Assembly (NCBI GenBank): GCA_003255065.1
Contig: QAOA01002452.1
Location: 10,944 to 74,943, forward strand
Source of the DNA: Cercis canadensis
Taxonomy: Eukaryota; Streptophyta; Magnoliopsida; Fabales; Fabaceae
Length of the DNA stretch: 64,000 nucleotides
Reading direction: 5' to 3'
Positions 10,640 through 22,473 of the stretch are shown here, one piece after another (the stretch's first letter is position 1; each line of letters starts with the position of its first letter). The notes below the pieces were generated by a model that saw only the letters and a program-made list of their open reading frames with translations, had not been told where the DNA came from and ran no database searches. The translations under genes were made by a program, and so were the position numbers.

Positions 10640-11890
10640 GCTTATGGTATCCGCATGCAGATGATTTATTTGATTAAAATTATTGGCCCCACGGTTCTCC
10701 AACTCTAGTTTTAATAATAACAAATAGTCTTGCTTATCACTAAACCTTAATGTGTATGTTCAAGTGTTTATTTTAATGAACAAGTTAAGTGACAATCTTG
10801 GGTCTAAAGTACAACTAGTTTCTTAGAACTAGCTTGAACTTCAAGAACTAGATCTATTTGTTGATATGAAAGCCTCAAAATTCGTGGACTAACCAAGGCT
10901 GAAGCCAAATCCATCTGAACCGGTTAATGGACTTTAGAGACGTTGGAAGGAAGCCTATCAGAAGAAACTTGAATTAGAGAGAATTCAACAACAAGAAAGA
11001 AAACAAGAGCTATATAAGGAAGTTACTTGAAAGGAAGAGAATATCTCTTAATTTGAGATATTATCTTTGATTTGGTGATCAAGACCACAAATCAAGCAAG
11101 CAAAAGTTGCCCATTAGCGATGGTCATCCTCTACCTTCTGCTGCTATATAAACGAAGACCCAAAGTCTAGAAGAAAGAGCGAAGAGAATCCATTAAATCA
11201 TTGTGTCAATTCTTTTACGAGAATTGTAAATCTGTGGGTGTCATACCATCTAGGAATTTGTAATAGATTTCATTGGAAAATTTGGAGAGTGACTTTTGTC
11301 TTTGTTTCACAAAAGGGGAGAGTTTACAGATAGCTCTATAAGAAACTGGAGGAAAGAGTTTTATGGTTAAGCTTGTTGTAAAAACCAGTGCTACAACAAA
11401 GTTTGGACAAATAACTTTGATAGTCGAACCCCAGCATTAGGAGAATGGACGTAGGCTTTGTTATTGGCTGAACCACTATAAAAATTTGCTTCATCTTCAC
11501 CTTTCTTTCTCTTTAATATTCTGCTCAATATTTATTTTATGATTTGATTTGCCACTGCATATTCAGTTCTACTACTAAATACTTTGTAAAACTGGTTGTG
11601 ATCTCTATCTCTTTAGCCATTGCCTTGTTCTTCATATTTGTCAAATACTTACATGCGCTAAGAGTTAATCTTCTGATCTATTTATTTGAGCATCAATTTG
11701 GCTTATCTATTGAGTTCTCAATATATGTTCTCTGTTCAGTGTTTCAGTAAAATTTTTGAGTTAGTTGATAATCAGCTTTGAAACAAGTTTTAAATGTAAA
11801 CTGGTTATCACAGAAATTATTTTAATATGTAATTTTGCATAATTTTTATTTTAATCTCCTATTCACCCACCTCTAGGAGTATACCTACAC
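10640..11890 (+). mobile_element. Diverged ~1.25-kb insertion, relative of 57479-58770
   Basis: Both ends resemble the 57479-58770 insertion: a start like ccac..ttctccaactctagttttaat.ataacaaat, alternating 'agaactagtt' words, and an end like ctcctattcaccc.cctctaggagtat. No protein is encoded. I recall the 'cctattcaccccctctag' ending from plant retroelement termini, but I could not define a TG...CA LTR or a TSD here, so boundaries and class are uncertain. Confidence 0.45.
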
Positions 11891-12179
11891 TTTCAAAGAC
11901 ATTTGAAAAATAATTGGGAAAAAGCCTAGAAAGTTCTTAAACTAGCTTTTACCATTTGGACCAAATTTATGAATATCTAGTTTATTGAAAATTTGACATG
12001 CATAATCAGCACAATAAACCCTAATCCATAAAAATGAAAAATTATAACAAATGATTATATGTATATATATATTAAGAGTGGAAAATTTCAATTAATTAGA
12101 CATATGTAAGTAACTAATCAATTATGGACATCGATATTCCACCCCAACCTCTTAACAAATATTATAGAATTAAAGCTAA

Positions 12180-12440
12180 GTAACTCATTTCGGCCCACTA
12201 AAATGTGTAAATTGGTATTGCAATCCTTATTCTTCAAGTTCAGGGTCGATTTGAGTGGATCCCAAGCACATGAGTTGTGGTTACATTGAAGCCAGTGAAC
12301 CAAAACTTTGAGACCCTTAAACTATGTACTATTCACAGCAATGTGCACCGTAGTCTGACTTCAAACTGTCTCATCTTCAATAAACTCTAGACAATCTGGT
12401 AGAAATTCAGCTAAAAGGTCAATTTTTCCCATTTTAGTTA
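12180..12440 (-). pseudogene. Ankyrin exon-1 fragment of a BDA1-like gene
   Basis: The minus strand reads LLAEFLPDCLEFIEDE, then HIAVNST-stop-FKGLKVLVHWLQCN and LKNKDCNTNLHILVGRNE. It is collinear with LLAEFLSACPESIEDV ... FKALTVLVRWLQCN ... WKDEDGNTTLHILVGQND of the gene at 6780-8866. There is an in-frame TAG, and neither the first ankyrin repeats nor exon 2 is nearby. It is repeated at 12592-12852, most likely by the assembly duplication. Confidence 0.85.
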
Positions 12441-12591
12441 CGAAATGCAAAGTTGTTGTAATGTTTGAACCTTATAGTCATATGTTATAATATGTTTAAG
12501 CTAGTAAAATTTGTTGAGTAAAATTACCCCTCAAANTGGACATCGATATTCCACCCCAACCTCTTAACAAATATTATAGAATTAAAGCTAA

Positions 12592-12852
12592 GTAACTCAT
12601 TTCGGCCTACTAAAATGTGTAAATTGGTATTGCAATCCTCATTCTTCAAGTTCAGGGTCGATTTGAGTGGATCCCAAGCACATGAGTTGTGGTTACATTG
12701 AAGCCAGTGAACCAAAACTTTGAGACCCTTAAACTATGAACTATTCACAGCAATGTGCACCGTAGTCTGACTTTAAACTGTCTCATCTTCAATAAATTCT
12801 AGACAATCTGGTAGAAATTCAGCTAAAAGGTCAATTTTTCCCATTTTAGTTA
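12592..12852 (-). pseudogene. Second copy of the ankyrin fragment (probable artefact)
   Basis: This has the same content and the same in-frame stop as 12180-12440, inside the second copy of the overlap around N12536. It is probably the same locus represented twice, or the other allele. Confidence 0.75.
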
Positions 12853-12947
12853 CGAAATGCAAAGTTGTTATAATGTTTGAACCTTATAGTCATACGTTAT
12901 AATATGTTTAAGCTAGTAAAATTTGTTGAGTAAAATTACCCCTCAAA

Positions 12948-13556
12948 ATTTAAATCAATCACATAAAACAGACGAATATTTAATGCAGTTTGGCAAATTG
13001 CTTATGTTAATGGAAGAGAGGAAATCAAGCTACTATCACATAAAAAACAAGATACATTCATAATAACATTATGAGGGTTTATTCAAACTTCACCCGAAAC
13101 AGGTTCTTTCTTATACCTCAACCACTTTCTTAAACAAATATTCATAACCCACAAGACTTGACAAGTAACTTCTTTGACAACAAATTGTATTCACGCCATC
13201 GTAACATACAAAAAATTCTGCCAAATATAACATACAACTGCGTCATAAAATACAAAAATCCAATCAAAAACATTGCCAAGACAAACAGATGGATTAAACA
13301 TACAATAAAACAATTAATAAGGGAGTAATCATTGATTTACACTACGATCAACATATAACAAATAGGAATAATAGAGAAGCCACTAACTATGGTCTAATAG
13401 TGAAGGGTTTGAATAGTTTACATGAGGCTAGCTGCTCGAACCCCTGTGCCATTATGTAACAAAAGGAGAAAAGGAATGATAGACTCAAAATGACAACAAA
13501 GTATTTAGAGTTCAGCGATATGACTATCAATCATTTGATAATTTGAAGCAGTATTG
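12948..13556. other. Intergenic, 3' side of the minus-strand ankyrin gene
   Basis: No gene recognised. A short stretch near 13390-13460 has tRNA-like words (tggtctaatagtgaaggg and gctcgaacccc) that could be an old SINE fragment, but no poly(A) tail or TSD was seen. Confidence 0.35.
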
Positions 13557-14365
13557 CTACCATCTATTTCCTCCTGAAAACCTTGATTTGATCTCCCAAT
13601 TCTTCCTATATCTATTAAGTTTTCTAAGTGATAGGTTATGTACAACAAAGAAAGAGTTAACCAACAGTGAGATTGACCACATCAGAATCAAATTGGTCCA
13701 TGACATTCCAGAGTTCGGCGATACGACACTCATAGACTTGAAATAGATAAACCCAAAGTAGAGAACTAGGTTAATCATTAGCGCGCTGAGTCTCCCACTT
13801 GGCAGTAGAATACAGATTGTAAAAGTGGATACTAATAGGGCTACAGTGTTTATAACCCAGAAGTCAGAGAAAGTGCCAATGTTCATGACTGATCTCCCTG
13901 CGTATTTTTTTGTGGCAGTTTCTGTTGAATTCTGAATAAGTGAACCCCTTTCGCTATCAACCTGAAAAACTCCACCGGGGGGACTCAGTGATGCTTGAGA
14001 GGCGATTGTTCCAACGAGAGCAGCAACTACCAGTAAAGCGTTGCGATTGCTATCTGTTATATTTCTTCCATTGCGAATAACTTTAATTGCTATATCTTCC
14101 AGAAATGTAATCTTGGGTGGTAATGATTCTGCTAAAGTTGGAGAAGTAACTGAGGCACCACGTAAAGCTCCAGCACTGACTAATATATTTTTGATATTTT
14201 CGTTCAGATCCTGGTTCCAGATCTCTACTATGTCCAATGCTGTTGATCCGTCGAAGTTCTTGGCATTTAAATCAATCTTACAACGTAATAACAATTTAAC
14301 TATCTGTGCAGAAATGCAAGGAATAAATTAATGCATAACAAAATTACTACATTTTAACTTTATTG

Positions 14366-14399
<34 letters not shown>

Positions 14400-16068
14400 G
14401 TCTAACAGATAGGGCGTTAGATTTTCTATCTAGAATATGGAACGATTTTAATCTATCGTCTCATCTTTTTACAAGATCTTTGAGCCAATTGTGTCTGTTA
14501 ACCTCAAACTTTCTTGATATTCCACCAGTATATTTTTAGGAATTTATATATTTATTTATATAAGCTGTCTATACCATGACTATATATTTAATCAAGGGAA
14601 TTATTAATTATTAAATTTAATTAATATCTTAAAAGCTGGGTATGTATGCATATCCAATATTGTGCGATGTGCCTCGTGATGATACACAAGTTATATGCAT
14701 CAAATGATAAAAAAAAAAATGCTTTATGTTAATTAAGATATCTTAAGCTCTTAGATTAAATTTTTATTTGGGATTCTACAAAATTTCCATGGTCTAGTCA
14801 AATCATATATCGCCAATCAACTGTTTAAACGTGTTTGTGAGGATGTAAAAAGATAATGTTGATATAATTACGATTGAATGAAATACCTGTCCTTTGAAAA
14901 TAAAAAGAATAATATATACTGCATTATTTGAAATGACATCAAGAAGGCCAATGTCATTTCTGTACAAACTTTGATAAATTATTTTTTCTTTGACTTTCAA
15001 TAAACCCATGGATGTTGAATTCAACTAACATGATACAGAGAAACATATGCCCAAAAAAAAGAGGGGAGAATTATCTTACGCATTTTTCATATAGTTTTAA
15101 GCTAAGCAACTAGCAAGAGCCATTATCCGAATCCACTTATCCCCCACCTTCTCCCTCTCATCTGGATACATCTTCCCCTCTCCCTCCCCAAATTTTTACC
15201 CGGTCCCACAATAACATTATCCGAATCCTATCCCCTCTAGCCTAGAACTACATGCTTATCCCAAGCCTCAAGTCCAGTGACTGGCCCACAGCGTGTTCTA
15301 GAATCCAGAACAAGGTGCGGATATATTTGAATTATGATAAAAATTTCTCTAGCTAAGTATGGTGGTTTCTTGGCTGATTGAGTTTGGACTTCTTTCTACT
15401 TTATCTACTTTTGCAAAAGAAAAAAGAAGGTCTAGAACAACTATATACAGAAAAGTAGAGGTTACCTCTGGGTCTGGATCATTTAATCCAACTAAAATGT
15501 GTAAAACGGTGTTGCCAGCCTCATCCTTCCAATTCAAGGTTGATTTTTGCAGATCCCCAGCATCTCTCTCGCAATTGCATTGCAGCCAGCGAACCAAAAA
15601 GTCAAAGACCTGAAACTGTCCACTTTTTACAGCAAGATGCAGAGCATTCTCACTTTGAATTGACACATCTCCAATAGATTCAGGGCAAGCTGATAAGAAT
15701 TCAGCTAAAAGCCCGATTTCTCCAGCTTTACTCACCATATGAAAAGGTGTAAGGCCATGTTTACCTTTGACTCGGATAAGGTCTTTATTAATGTCTACGA
15801 AGCGATGCACCATTCTGTAATGCCTATTTTGTATAGCAAGGTGCATGGGGCTTGATCCTTGCTGATTTAGCTTCCAAGCAAATGAGGGCTTCAATCTCAT
15901 AATCTCAGTGGCAAAACTGATTTTCCCAGCAGAAGCAGCAAGGTGCAAAGGAGTTTCAACAAATGGTATCTCGTCAATGCGATCTAAAGCGTAGGGATCC
16001 ACCTCAATCTCTGCGTAGAGCCAGTCTGTTATTCCATCTCGAGCAGCTGCTTTCATGTTCTCATTCAT
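13557..16068 (-). CDS. BDA1/ACD6-like ankyrin-PGG membrane protein
   Basis: There are two exons on the minus strand: 16068-15466 (donor CAGAG|GTAACC) and 14303-13557 (acceptor TGCACAG|ATAGTT, phase 0, stop TAG), giving 449 aa. Exon 1 (603 nt) carries about five ankyrin repeats: TPLHLAASAG, SPMHLAIQN, LTPFHMVSKAG, ALHLAVKSG, TVLHILVG. Exon 2 starts IVKLLLRCKIDLNAKN and holds the PGG domain (LLVVAALVGTIASQ ... SPPGG, about residues 290-312) and further membrane segments near the C-terminus. By family this is an integral membrane protein linked to defence signalling, which is inference here. Start: ATG 16068 is chosen because a TATA box at 16139-16146 lies between it and the upstream in-frame ATG at 16179, which would be untranscribed. 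It is the parent or sister of the broken copy at 3988-4588 and a diverged paralogue of the opposite-strand gene at 6780-8866. The intron is 1162 bp. Confidence 0.92.
14368..14396. repeat. (AT)n microsatellite in intron
   Basis: An uninterrupted AT dinucleotide run of about 28 bp inside the intron of the minus-strand ankyrin gene. Confidence 0.9.
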
Positions 16069-16431
16069 TGTGATCAACAAAGAGACGAGGAAACTCAAAA
16101 CAATGGTATAGATTTCATCAATAATTGAATGTTTCACTCTTTTATACACCCTTCTCACGTCAAGCATGTGGTGTTCCACTCATTCACATTGTCAACGATT
16201 CCACAATTTTTTTCTCCTGAAACTTCAAAATTTGTTGTAAAAATTCTATTGGGTTATCATTTATTTCCGTTTGACTTTGTTGTTTTATTTTATATATTTT
16301 TTTTCCTCAGAGATAAACTATGCAGATCTGGTGCAGCGGCCACTTGGGAATGGGTATGACCTAATACAAAATTATGTATTTATTATCCACAGTCGAATCG
16401 ATTATTGTTTAGTCCCTCTTCTTGCCTTGTG
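15129..16431. repeat. Counterpart of the duplication at 3384-4950
   Basis: This covers intron end, exon 1, promoter and upstream flank of the intact minus-strand ankyrin gene. It is the likely source, because here the sequence is continuous with a complete gene. See the entry for 3384-4950. Confidence 0.9.
16139..16146 (-). promoter_or_regulatory. TATA box of the minus-strand ankyrin gene
   Basis: The minus strand reads TATAAAAG, 71-78 bp upstream of the chosen ATG (16068). A start site about 30 bp downstream would leave a 5'UTR of roughly 40 nt. The same box is conserved in the pseudogene copy at 4659-4666. Confidence 0.6.
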
Positions 16432-16833
16432 ATTCAATTTTTTATTTCCTTCTTACAGTGAGTCATCTTATTTTAATCCTTTTCCTTGAATTACTTGTGA
16501 ATCAATTTTTTATTTCCTGCTTAATAATCAAAGAGAAGGTTAATAATTAATTTTCTTGCCTCCTTTCCCCTACTCTCATCGTATAGAAAAAAGACATTGA
16601 TGAGTATATCAATCAACTTGGAAAAAAGGATTATTTTTTCTCTTTCAAATTCTGCTGCATCTCTCATACTTGACCCTGTGATCATTTTGATGTGCATTGT
16701 TATTAAGCCAAAAGTTTATGATATTATGAAGTCTTTTATCATTGTTCTTCCGCATACTAGTAATATACGAGTCAAAAATGTCTGATTTCAAAACTGTCAA
16801 GCACAAGGACTCAAGCTTCAAACATCCCTTGTT
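16432..16833. other. Intergenic DNA
   Basis: No gene recognised. A short local repeat (ttttttatttcct words around 16440 and 16510) is present. Confidence 0.4.
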
Positions 16834-17781
16834 CACTACAAAAAAAAAATTGGATTTCAATGAAATTTTTCTGTTGAAATTTCGAATTCCAACAAAAATT
16901 CTAATGAAATTTGGGTCATTGGAAAAATTGCTGTTGAAATTGCAAAAGCAATACCTAAATTTAGTCTCACAAGAAGCATTAGCAACAAACAAATACAGAA
17001 CTGAGCTACCACTCTTAAGCCTTATGATATTAAAATTGCAGCAATACCTAAAGAGGAAGGTAGCCTTTGAGTTTTGCATGCAATTTCACCTTCGATAAAC
17101 TTGGTGTGGCATGCAAAATGGCAACTGTTAAGTGAAATTTAAATCCACTTTATAGATATTTTTACCTTAATATTGTTTAGGCTTTTAGAGGAATTTAATA
17201 TTTAAATAAGGTGATTTGGTTATTTGTGTAGGTTTAATGAAATTATGAAGTTTGTGGTTCAAAAGATGGAAAAGTGTCAAGATTTGTGCATGGAAGACAG
17301 AGAGGAGCACCCTAGCTCCAGCAACGTGGCACCCCAGCCCTTCTTTTCGGACCTCATGCCATCCTCCTTCCAAGGCGCCCCAACTCCCTCAAACTTCCCT
17401 CTTGCACAGGGGCAAAGCACCCCTGCGCCTCCATACAAGGGCCCAGTGCGACCTTTTATTTTCCATTGACATAATGTTGTTTCCTTTTTGAAGTAGGACT
17501 CTTGGTAATTAGTATATATAGACACTTTTAGGATTTGAAAACTCTCTTCTACTTGCACCTTTTTGGAAAGGAAGCAAAGGCAAAAAGCAAGGGTTAGTGA
17601 CAGAAAGTCTAAACTTTAATATTGAGTTTTAATCTTTTCTACTTTTAATCATGTCTAGAATTTATTCTGATTTGCTTTATTTTCCAGTAATGAACTAAAC
17701 TCCTTTCTAGAGCTATGATGTAGCCTAACTAGGAAGATTTATGATTTCTTAATGATTTAATTCAATAATTTTTTATGTTAA

Positions 17782-19080
17782 GAGTAAAACACTATTTTGG
17801 TCCTTGAAAAATTTGAGATTAAATAAAATCGTCCCTGAAAAATAGAAAACAACAAAATAATCCTCCAAAGATGCAACATCCATAACAAAATGATCCTCCG
17901 TTAGTGTAGTCCGTTTGCAGGTGACGGAAGTGCTGACGTGTCACCGTTAAATGCTTATTTGGCCTGTTAGTGACTGACGTAGCACACTAAAATGGTCCTT
18001 CTTCATTTCTTCCCCATTTCCCCATTTCCCCTCCCATTCACTCACACCCCTTCTTCACCTTCCTCCATTTTCACTTCTCAAGCTCCCACCCAAGCACCAC
18101 CGCCGGCTACCCCTTGCTCTGCCCAAACCCCTCCATTTTCACCACCACGCACCACCCCTCTCTTCCCCTCTCCTTTTCGCCCCTCTCTCTCCAAGACCCA
18201 ATATAGTTGATGAAAAAATGCATATTGTGCAGGAAAAAAATGCATATTGCTAAAATAATGGTAAAGGAAATTGTGCAGGTACACATGTATTAATCTAACT
18301 TTTCCTTGGGGATTAATTGCTTCTTGCTTTAAAATTTTCATGTGTATAACTCGGTATAATTGAAATAGAGAGATGTTACTAGCATGTTAGACAAAAATGC
18401 TTTACATAACAAAGAAACTGGTATATATACTGCCACTGGCAACGCCTTCAATTGTTAACAGAAGAAAATTTATGCAACATGACGATCATAAGTAGCAGAT
18501 ATAAACAAATCCATTAAACCTAATAACAATTCTTTTTACATTTCTGCTAGGATGGTTTACCATTAAAAAAGACAGTCCATCTACAGAGAACCACTTAATT
18601 TGACTCATTTAAGACGAGCTTTGGAAGATCTTGTTTTCACCTTCCATAATGGAAAATCAGTGGAATTAGCTTTCTTATATCAATGTCTTTTTCATCAACT
18701 ATATTGGGTCTTGGAGAGAGAGGGGTGGTGCGTGGTGGTGAAAATGGAGGGGTTTTGGCGGAGCAAGGGGTGGCCGGCGGTGGTGCTTGGGTGGGAGCTT
18801 GAGAAGTGAAAATGGAGAAAGGTGAAGAAGGGGTGTGCGTGAATGAGAGGGGAAATGGGGAAATGGGGAAATGGGGAAGAAATGAAGAATGACCATTTTA
18901 GTGCGCCACGTCAGTCACTAACAGGCCAAATAAGTATTTAACGGTGACACGTCAGCACTTCCGTCACCTGTAAACAGACTACACTAACGGAGGGCCATTT
19001 TGTCATGGATGTTGCATCTTTAGAGGACCATTTTGTTGTTTAATCTCAAATCTTTCAAGGACCAAAATTGTGTTTTACTC
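17782..19080. mobile_element. MULE-like foldback element, 9-bp TSD
   Basis: The termini are GAGTAAAAC / GTTTTACTC, flanked by the perfect 9-bp TSD TTATGTTAA (17773-17781 and 19081-19089), the hallmark of Mutator-like elements. The arms (about 17782-18212 and 18690-19080) are inverted repeats of about 400 bp joined by a ~480-bp loop, so a transcript would fold into a long hairpin. The arms contain C-rich/G-rich low-complexity sequence, which accounts for the proline-rich ORF at 17992-18210 and its antisense shadows. No transposase. Confidence 0.92.
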
Positions 19081-19089
19081 TTATGTTAA

Positions 19090-20833
19090 TTATCATCTTC
19101 TTCTCGGTACTTTATGCTTCTAATTAACTGGCCATCAATTAGTTCATTTGATAATTGCAATGAAACTATAAGATAATTTGTAATTCATGATCATAGAGAT
19201 TTAGATCATAAATTTCATAAGAGATAGGAATATACCCATAGGTTTATGTAGCTATTCAAAGGAATTATAGAACTTAATGAATTCTTAAGTATTTTTAATT
19301 CACATAGGAATATAGTAAATTGATACTTAGTATTATTTTTGTTTGACCTTGGGAAAGGCTAATGGATAATTTAGGATTATTGGCTAGTAATTAATAAGAT
19401 AGTTCTTGGTTAATGAAGTATGAATAATAAATCGGATTAGCTATGATGAAATCATAAGCCCTAGATTCTTCCCATCCATCCTTTTTACCTATTTTAATAT
19501 TTTTGCCTTTAAATTATTGCTTGATTTTAAATCTTGATTTGTCTAGATAAAATTAGAATACACTCAATTTTAGTACTTATTAGTCACAATCTTCGTGAAA
19601 TGATACTCTACTCTCATTTTATTACTTGAAAAGGATAAGGTACACTTGTGTTAGAGTTTTACACAATAGCAACTTGTCATAAGAAATACTTCCATGTATG
19701 TGTGAAGAAATATTCCAGATTTTCATTGTAGTTAGGACTTGACACGATCACATAGGGATATTGCAGTCATCTATAAAATTTCCACCAGTCCAAAACTTAA
19801 ATGGATAAGAAGGAACTCAAAAGGAAAAACAGTTAATGAATACTTCTTCCTTAACATCCCATAATTGAGTTTTGCAGAAAATCTACACTGATGAAAGTAA
19901 ACTAAATGTACCATATTATCACAGTTCCTACCTCCTTGCTATTGAAATCAGTATCAACATCACAGAGTTGTAATACTAATAGATTTGTAAAAAATTACCC
20001 TTACGCCCAAAAAATTCATAATCACCAAGGATTAAGTAGTGAATATTGGTTGACAGTAAATGATTTATAATTAACTCACAACTTTGAGTTAATCATGTTG
20101 ACAATTTAGCCAAAGGAGCTTGATGGCATCACGCACACATCAACTTGTTTCCCACAATAATAAAAATTGTTCAACCACCAGGGGAATGCATTCCTTGCAA
20201 TTGGCTCATTGTATTACTACCACTACAATGTTAAACAACGAAAGGTACTAGCCATACATTTTACTAGGATCTAATATCTTAAAGAGGCAACTAATGCCTA
20301 GAAAAAATGCAGCATGTCCAGCAATGCAGTTATGGTAATCTACCAATCATTGCTGCTGGAGAGAGAATAAAAACCATTGTTTCAGAAGCAAGAATTTGAT
20401 AGCATGGGATGGATGCAGTGGCCCATAGGCTTGATTCATACTTGAATTAATACATTATACCATGAAAATTCATTTAAGGGAACACATAGCAACCATTGTA
20501 ACTAAAACAACACGTATTTTAATTAATCATTACTATTGCTAACACACAAGAATGGTGATATATAGAGCAATCAAATCTAATATATCTATCTGTTAAGCAT
20601 GAGTGAGGTAATGAACTTATGATATGCTATCAACTTGAATTTATTGACAATTGCAAACTAAGCTCTAAAATCAAAAGAAACAAACACAACCATTTCATGA
20701 CTAAAATTGTGATATACCATTGGAAATTTGTATTAAAAATTCAACCAAACCATGAATATCTCAGTAAGCTTAAAAGAAAACTGTTGATTGAGAACAAAAA
20801 CTCTAATTAATTAGAAGCAGCAAACCAATGCGG
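19090..20833. other. AT-rich DNA inside the CACTA-bounded region
   Basis: No gene or RNA gene recognised; the short ORF at 20619-20810 has no family signature. Confidence 0.5.
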
Positions 20834-21110
20834 TGAAAACCACAGCACAACCGTTCTCCTTAATCTTCTTCTCAGCAATTTTTGACACGCTTGGCCTTCA
20901 CCACAACAAGCTGGTTCTCCAACAAAACTCTCAAAACCTTAAAGTACCCAAATTGTGTCACATCGATCACTGGAACCTTGTCCAAAGAAGCATTTCCTTC
21001 ACCTCTGGTGGAACCATGGACCAAAGTTTGTCGATGTTGACGATTAGGTAGAAGAACTTGTTCTGTAGCTTGTGGAATGCCTGACACCACCAAAGTTCAA
21101 CGCTTGCAGA
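20834..21110 (-). pseudogene. 60S ribosomal protein L27a (uL15) 3' fragment
   Basis: The minus strand encodes, over three frames, the C-terminal half of L27a: [28 protein letters not shown], then [29 protein letters not shown], then IAEKKIKENGCAVVFTA. At least two frameshifts separate these pieces, and the N-terminal half is missing. There is no intron, so it may be retroposed or captured. It sits 380 bp inside the right end of the putative CACTA element, suggesting it was carried by that element. Confidence 0.88.
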
Positions 21111-21489
21111 AAATGGAGAAGGTGTTTTGTTGGTAAAAGAAAATAGAGGAAATGAAATGGGAAAGAGGAAGAGAGGAGAAAATATTTTGGAGGATTCCAA
21201 CAGTATATTCTGTTGGAAACTGTTAAAAATTAAAAAAAAAAAAAATTCTTTCACTTAAATAATGAGTTTTGGTTGAAAAAAAATATATGTACCATTGGAA
21301 TTTTATAAAAAAAAATCCTACATTTATTTTTGAATATTCCAACGGTAATTCTTACGGAAAATTCCAATGATAATGAAATTCTATTGGAATTTTCAAAAGA
21401 TGTCTTCCGTTAGAATTACCGTTAAATTTTAAAAAAAAAAAAATTGATGATATTTTGTTCCGTTGAAAAATAAAGATTTTTTTGCAGTG

Positions 21490-21759
21490 GATATAGTAAT
21501 CAATAGTAAAAAATTTAGTTGGAAAAACACTTGAATTTATGCATGAAGTGCAAAAGAATTAGTTGTATCTAACAATACTGGCAAGGAAACATTGGACATC
21601 ACTGGAGGAGCAAAGTTTACGAGGATATATATAATATGCCTAGCTTTAGCACCACGAAGCGCCTTGATAAGGATTCGTACCTGGGGAAAAAATTCAATTT
21701 CATATTATTTATGTTAGAAATCAAGCAAACACTATTAGTTTGCAGTTGCACTAAATGCC
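21490..21759. other. Spacer between CACTA end and XB3 pseudogene
   Basis: No feature recognised. Confidence 0.4.
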
Positions 21760-22215
21760 CATGTACAATATCTTCCCCATTGCAATTCAAAGCCATTCGA
21801 CGAGCACCTCTTGCAAGGAGGATCTCAAATAAAACAACATCATTGCCAGAGTCAAGGGAAAGCATCATAATGTATACAGTGCATCAAAACCAATTAAATC
21901 TTGCCTGACAGCATTTTAAATTGCCCCCACAACCAGCATAGTGCAATGGAGTGCTTCCAGCTCCCTTATCAAAGCACATCAGTGATTTTGAAAGAGGAAA
22001 ACAACCTTAGAAGACAGTTAGCATATTAAACAAAAGGCATAACTATTAAATCCATAGATGTTCCATAATGAAATGTCATAGCTGACACATTTGCATTAAG
22101 ATCAAGTAGCTAGGAGTTGTACGCAATCAAAATATCCATTCAAGGCAGCCATAAGCAGGGTAGTAATACCACCATCAGCTGCCTTATTTACAAACTTGGA
22201 CAATGCACTGCACTG
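21760..22215 (-). pseudogene. XB3/XBAT-type ankyrin-RING E3 ligase fragment
   Basis: The minus strand carries exon-like pieces of the ankyrin part of an XB3-family ubiquitin ligase: [28 protein letters not shown], then after a one-base shift DLNANVSAMTFHYGTSMDLI, then [20 protein letters not shown], then ILLARGARRMALNCNG. The pieces are separated by short intron-like gaps (the third ends at ctgtcag|gcaag), so it derives from genomic DNA rather than a cDNA copy. The tail after NCNG and the RING finger are missing, and there is a frameshift at 'LL-DLNAN'. The 83-aa ORF at 21617-21868 is part of this and is not a gene by itself. Confidence 0.82.
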
Positions 22216-22473
22216 GAATAAAGTAAATAAATAGCAAGAGTATAGTATACAGAAATAACAATGTTGTACCACCTATGTTTAGCAAAATCAAGTGTTAAAA
22301 CATTCTTAACAGCAAAGAAAACTATAGACAATCTCCAATCTTGATGTTATAATTTCTGCAGCAAAATTATCTACTCCAACATATAATTTACAAAATTCTT
22401 TCAAGAAATCAATTGGCAACATTATCAACTCTAGCAAGAGAACCTTTAGTTACATATTTTAACTAAAAATAGA

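Larger units (their letters stand above)
12125..12947 (+). repeat. Duplicated contig overlap around N12536
   Basis: 12125-12535 and 12537-12947 are both 411 bp with a few substitutions and are separated only by the N at 12536. The ankyrin pseudogene fragment inside is therefore counted twice. Confidence 0.93.
16834..21489. mobile_element. Putative non-autonomous CACTA element with a captured gene piece
   Basis: The left end is CACTACAAAAAAAA (16834) and the right end TTTTTTTGCAGTG (ending 21489). Both are flanked by AT-rich subterminal sequence with recurring 'ttccaa.ggaatt' words typical of CACTA (En/Spm) subterminal repeats. The flanking 3-mers are gtt and gat, so the expected 3-bp TSD is imperfect and the pairing of these ends is not certain. 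Inside are a nested MULE (17782-19080) and a ribosomal protein L27a fragment near the right end. No transposase was recognised. A third related right end lies at 27530-27743. Confidence 0.5.

Noticed and set aside
17992..18896. Proline/glycine-rich ORFs
   Set aside because: They are low-complexity C-rich/G-rich arms of the foldback MULE.
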